NCBI GenBank assembly: GCA_001970855.1
Contig: LSSN01003139.1
Span: forward strand, 1-10,073
Length of the DNA stretch: 10,073 nucleotides
Reading direction: 5' to 3'
Source of the DNA: Smittium culicis
Lineage: Eukaryota > Kickxellomycota > Harpellomycetes > Harpellales > Legeriomycetaceae
Below the pieces are notes generated by a model. That model did no database searches. It had not been told where the DNA came from and worked only from the letters and a program-made list of their open reading frames with translations. Both the position numbers and the translations under genes were made by a program. Of the stretch, positions 9,367 to 10,073 are shown piece by piece. Position 1 is the stretch's first letter. Every line of letters starts with the position of its first letter.

Positions 9367-10050
9367 AAAGTTTTTTTTTTTTAATTTTTTTATTTTTGGT
9401 TCGTATATTGTTTCTGATGATCCAGTTAATTTTCTGCTGGTTTTCTCGGCAGATTTTTTGACGGTTTTCCTCTTGTTTCCAGTCAGTTGAGTAAGATGTT
9501 TGGGAAAAAAAATCGATGTGATGGCCCACACCGGCAGCCACCAGGTTTTTTTTTAAATCTCTCTCAATGATAGCAAGCATTTTTTGGTTTTATTAAGATT
9601 TTTTTTTAATTATTTTTTTTTTTGGTTCAGTCTGAGGCATTAACAGGTCCTGAATTATCATATGATTCGGCTCTATGTTATATATTATCGGTGGCCCAAT
9701 TTTTGGTGGTGGTGGTGGTGTTGTTGTTTTTTTTTTTCCAGCATTCTGAACACCCCATGTGACTTTTTAATGTATTTCCTGTTTGCTTGTATGTATAATA
9801 GTAGCTTTTTCTAGAGTTTTTTGAACTTCAGTAGGAGTTAGCGTGGCCTCTTTGATACCACAGCCTGTTTCAATACCATATTTTTTGACTGGGTCCTCAT
9901 CTAGAAAAGCTTCCTTTTTTTTTTTTGATATTGATAGTATATCCGTCAATGGTAGTTACTCATGTCTTCCTGAAATAGCCTGTCTAAGAAGTCTGGATTT
10001 TTATTTTGCTTCTTTGGCTTTATTCATCTTCTCCAAAGTGAAAGGGTGGA
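9334..10050 (-). pseudogene. Degraded gag-like region of DIRS-type element, partial
   Basis: Upstream of the RT the minus strand is lysine- and asparagine-rich, in frames broken by runs of A. The longest pieces are an open run at 9949-9767, which includes EAFLDEDPVKKYGIETGCG, and one at 9531-9334, which includes KTVKKSAEKTSRKLTGSSET. The second is very basic, as expected for a nucleic-acid-binding Gag C-terminus. A parallel open frame at 9580-9365 overlaps it, so the true frame is uncertain. No zinc knuckle (CCHC) is present, which is normal for DIRS Gag. The assignment rests on position directly before the RT, strand, and composition, not on a recognised domain. The N-terminus lies near or beyond the right end of the window. 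Confidence 0.4.
9705..9728. repeat. (GGT)5 followed by (GTT) repeat and T run
   Basis: Five perfect GGT units run directly into GTT units and then a T tract. On the minus strand the array is (AAC)n(ACC)n and would encode asparagine, threonine or histidine/proline repeats according to frame. It lies in the gag-like part, where it could be an original low-complexity stretch of the protein or a post-insertion slippage product. Confidence 0.85.
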
Positions 10051-10073
10051 ATAATTACTGGTTTACAGGGGAT

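Larger units (their letters stand above)
6575..10073 (-). mobile_element. Degraded DIRS-type YR retrotransposon, right end cut off
   Basis: Minus-strand remnants occur in the order gag-like, reverse transcriptase, RNase H, linker, tyrosine recombinase, with no DDE integrase, protease or chromodomain. This is the DIRS arrangement of the YR retrotransposons. The order and spacing are natural for one element of about 4-6 kb, of which the 5' part continues past the right edge. The reading frame changes at about 8560, 8440-8390, 8270-8190, 8165-7900, 7850-7690, 7190-6945 and 6830, and stops interrupt each block, so the copy is inactive. No terminal inverted repeats or internal complementary region could be found by eye. 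A methyltransferase-like domain, present between RNase H and recombinase in some DIRS elements, is not seen. An old Ngaro-like element with the same domain order is the main alternative. Confidence 0.85.

Noticed and set aside
9114..9490. Two plus-strand ORFs at the gag/RT junction
   Set aside because: Both are antisense to the element and rich in phenylalanine and leucine from T runs.
9767..9949. Segment TEVQKTLEKATI read as the N-terminal part of an RT (EI..LL.K.AI motif)
   Set aside because: It lies about 700 bases before the clear RT motifs, so the resemblance is probably accidental; it is kept as gag-like.

Overview
This window looks like nuclear DNA from an AT-rich eukaryote. No intact protein gene is visible on either strand. 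The first 2.5 kb is very AT-rich and non-coding, and it carries a long pure ATT microsatellite. The rest shows decayed minus-strand coding sequence broken by stops and frameshifts. Nothing bacterial is seen: no operon of intact genes, no ribosome-binding-site pattern, no tRNA or rRNA, no CRISPR array. DIRS-like elements occur in several animal, fungal and protist groups, so I do not name the organism.

Layout. Positions 1-1470 are AT-rich with no gene. Positions 1471-1599 are 42 perfect ATT units. Positions 1600-2547 hold nothing recognisable. Positions 2548-2927 are a slightly more complex patch with short unrecognised ORFs on both strands. Positions 3190-3900 and 4775-5460 are unrecognised minus-strand stretches that read like decayed protein-coding sequence. 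Positions 5461-6574 hold only scattered peptide-like fragments.

The main result is at about 6575-10073. It is a degraded DIRS-type tyrosine-recombinase retrotransposon on the minus strand, cut by the right edge of the window. Read from right to left it shows a lysine-rich gag-like part (about 9334-10050), a reverse transcriptase (about 9059-8390), an RNase H domain (about 8387-7853), a conserved linker (about 7673-7605) and a tyrosine recombinase (about 7437-6575). This gag/RT/RH/YR order is the DIRS plan: cDNA is made by RT and RNase H and integrated by a tyrosine recombinase instead of a DDE integrase. The copy is dead. All three catalytic aspartates of the RT read as glutamate, one RNase H catalytic position reads glycine, and the frame changes at least six times.

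Whether the unexplained minus-strand stretches downstream (3190-5460) belong to the same insertion, to a second older element or to a lost host gene cannot be settled from the sequence alone.
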